Origin: Dermanyssus gallinae
Taxonomy: Eukaryota; Arthropoda; Arachnida; Mesostigmata; Dermanyssidae
Reading direction: 5' to 3'
NCBI GenBank assembly: GCA_003439945.1
Contig: QVRM01002216.1
Span: forward strand, 124,001 to 188,000
DNA length: 64,000 nucleotides
Shown here: positions 63,093 through 64,000 of the stretch, piece after piece
Layout: the number at the start of each line of letters is the position of its first letter
Numbering within the stretch: the first letter of the stretch is position 1
Notes under the pieces: model-generated
Told to the model about the DNA's origin: nothing
The model's input: the letters and a program-made list of their open reading frames with translations, nothing else
Databases searched by the model: none
Translations under genes and position numbers: made by a program

Positions 63093-63634
63093 CGTGCATA
63101 GTATTTACTCTTCTCTTCGCTCTACAAAGCGCCGTTTGTTTGTTATGACCCGTATCGTCCGGCAGACCGGCAGGTAACTGAACAATGCAGATGTCGCTCT
63201 CGTCAGCAGTATTGACCGTTACGCCACTCATGCCGACATTTGGTCATTGATAGGCCATAAACAGCTTCTTGACGTACGCGCGTCTATATGCTGAAATAAT
63301 ATCAGAATCACACGTGGAGAATCATGCGACGGACGGCAAACAGCACACACAGTGCAGTCGGTTCAAGCCAACTGAGTCTGAGTTCGCGGGTGCTGCGGGC
63401 ACTGCGGGGCTTTTACAGACCGGTACGGTACGGGACGTTTGGCCTGACAACAGACTGTCACTTATTACTAGCAGTAGTAAATGTAGTGCTGGTAGAGAGA
63501 CGCACAGGCCGTCCTCTGAGGCAGAGCCTTTTTGTTATCGCCCTATATAAGACTGGAAAACATCTGAGTAAACCAACCGCTTGCCGCATTACAAGCGTTG
63601 AACTACAACTGAAAAACAAAGGGCAATAACGCAA

Positions 63635-63672
<38 letters not shown>

Positions 63673-64000
63673 ATGTCTGGAGAAGATTGGCGAGTATTTA
63701 CTGCAACGTCTGTCATTAGATGTTCAGAGGCGAAAATACTCTGGCTAGGTAGTTTGGAGGCCATCAGCAGTCGCATTCATAAGATGATTGGGACCAGATC
63801 TAGACGCACAACTACCCTAGGCTCGAACGGTTGTTTTTGCTGCTTATGCTGCGGCGGCCGTTCTTCTTGTTAGCTGGCTTTCGGGCGATCAATCCATAGC
63901 TGGCACTACAGCGTAGTGAGGTGAGACACTCATCCCGATATCCGCTAACAACATGTAAGCAAATAAAGTTGAAACGCAACTCGAATCGAAGCGACCCATT
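63090..64000. other. No gene; short TA array
   Basis: Unique sequence with a TA array at 63637-63668. Frames of 66-101 codons are unrecognised. Confidence 0.5.

Overview
This looks like a non-coding stretch of a nuclear animal genome, most likely an arthropod. No gene reads across it. The indications are very dense (TA)n, (CAA)n/(GTT)n and (AAT)n microsatellites, a tRNA-derived SINE family, one 5'-truncated LINE insertion, a mariner-type transposase relic, candidate splice and core-promoter signals of animal type, and no bacterial operon structure. An acarine (mite or tick) is one possibility, but the sequence alone does not establish it. No rRNA gene, confident tRNA gene or CRISPR array was recognised. 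Most open frames are translations of simple repeats (Tyr-Ile runs from TA, Asn/Thr/Gln or Leu/Val/Cys runs from CAA/GTT).

Layout. 1-9.2 kb: TA arrays, one MITE-like hairpin embedded in a TA array, a GAT minisatellite, an 82-bp (AAT)n tract and a CAA/GTC field. 9.2-9.95 kb: two SINE copies in tandem on the minus strand, followed by a GTT field. 11.5-11.7 kb: a possible core promoter (two GC boxes, two CCAAT boxes, TATA-like, Inr). 15.9-16.1 kb: a truncated SINE. 18.0-19.0 kb: broken coding-like frames of unknown family, with a 226-bp insertion between 35-bp direct repeats. 19.56-20.06 kb: three decayed ~176-bp tandem monomers. 20.74-20.88 kb (minus): a candidate 49-codon exon. 22.5-22.7 kb: a very long TA array. 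24.4-24.6 kb: a second possible promoter plus 5' exon. 27.74-29.22 kb: a LINE with an intact reverse transcriptase frame between 18-bp target-site duplications. 32.85-33.0 kb: a mariner-type relic. 38.97-39.28 kb: the best SINE copy, with target-site duplications and a perfect terminal hairpin. 46.4-46.7 kb: a 25-bp minisatellite. 53.4 kb: an old SINE. 54-57 kb: two minus-strand splice-like sites. 56.5-62.9 kb: a cluster of inverted repeats associated with TA arrays, a second MITE-like copy and long CAA fields.

Interpretation. The window is best read as intergenic DNA or a very long intron. Several minus-strand sites have a pyrimidine tract and YAG joined directly to GTRAG, the form of recursive-splicing ratchet points or closely spaced exon borders, so a minus-strand host gene is possible but unproven. 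The most unusual features are the association of (TA)n arrays with inverted repeats, the MITE-like element flanked on both sides by TA arrays, and the SINE family that ends in a perfect hairpin instead of poly(A).
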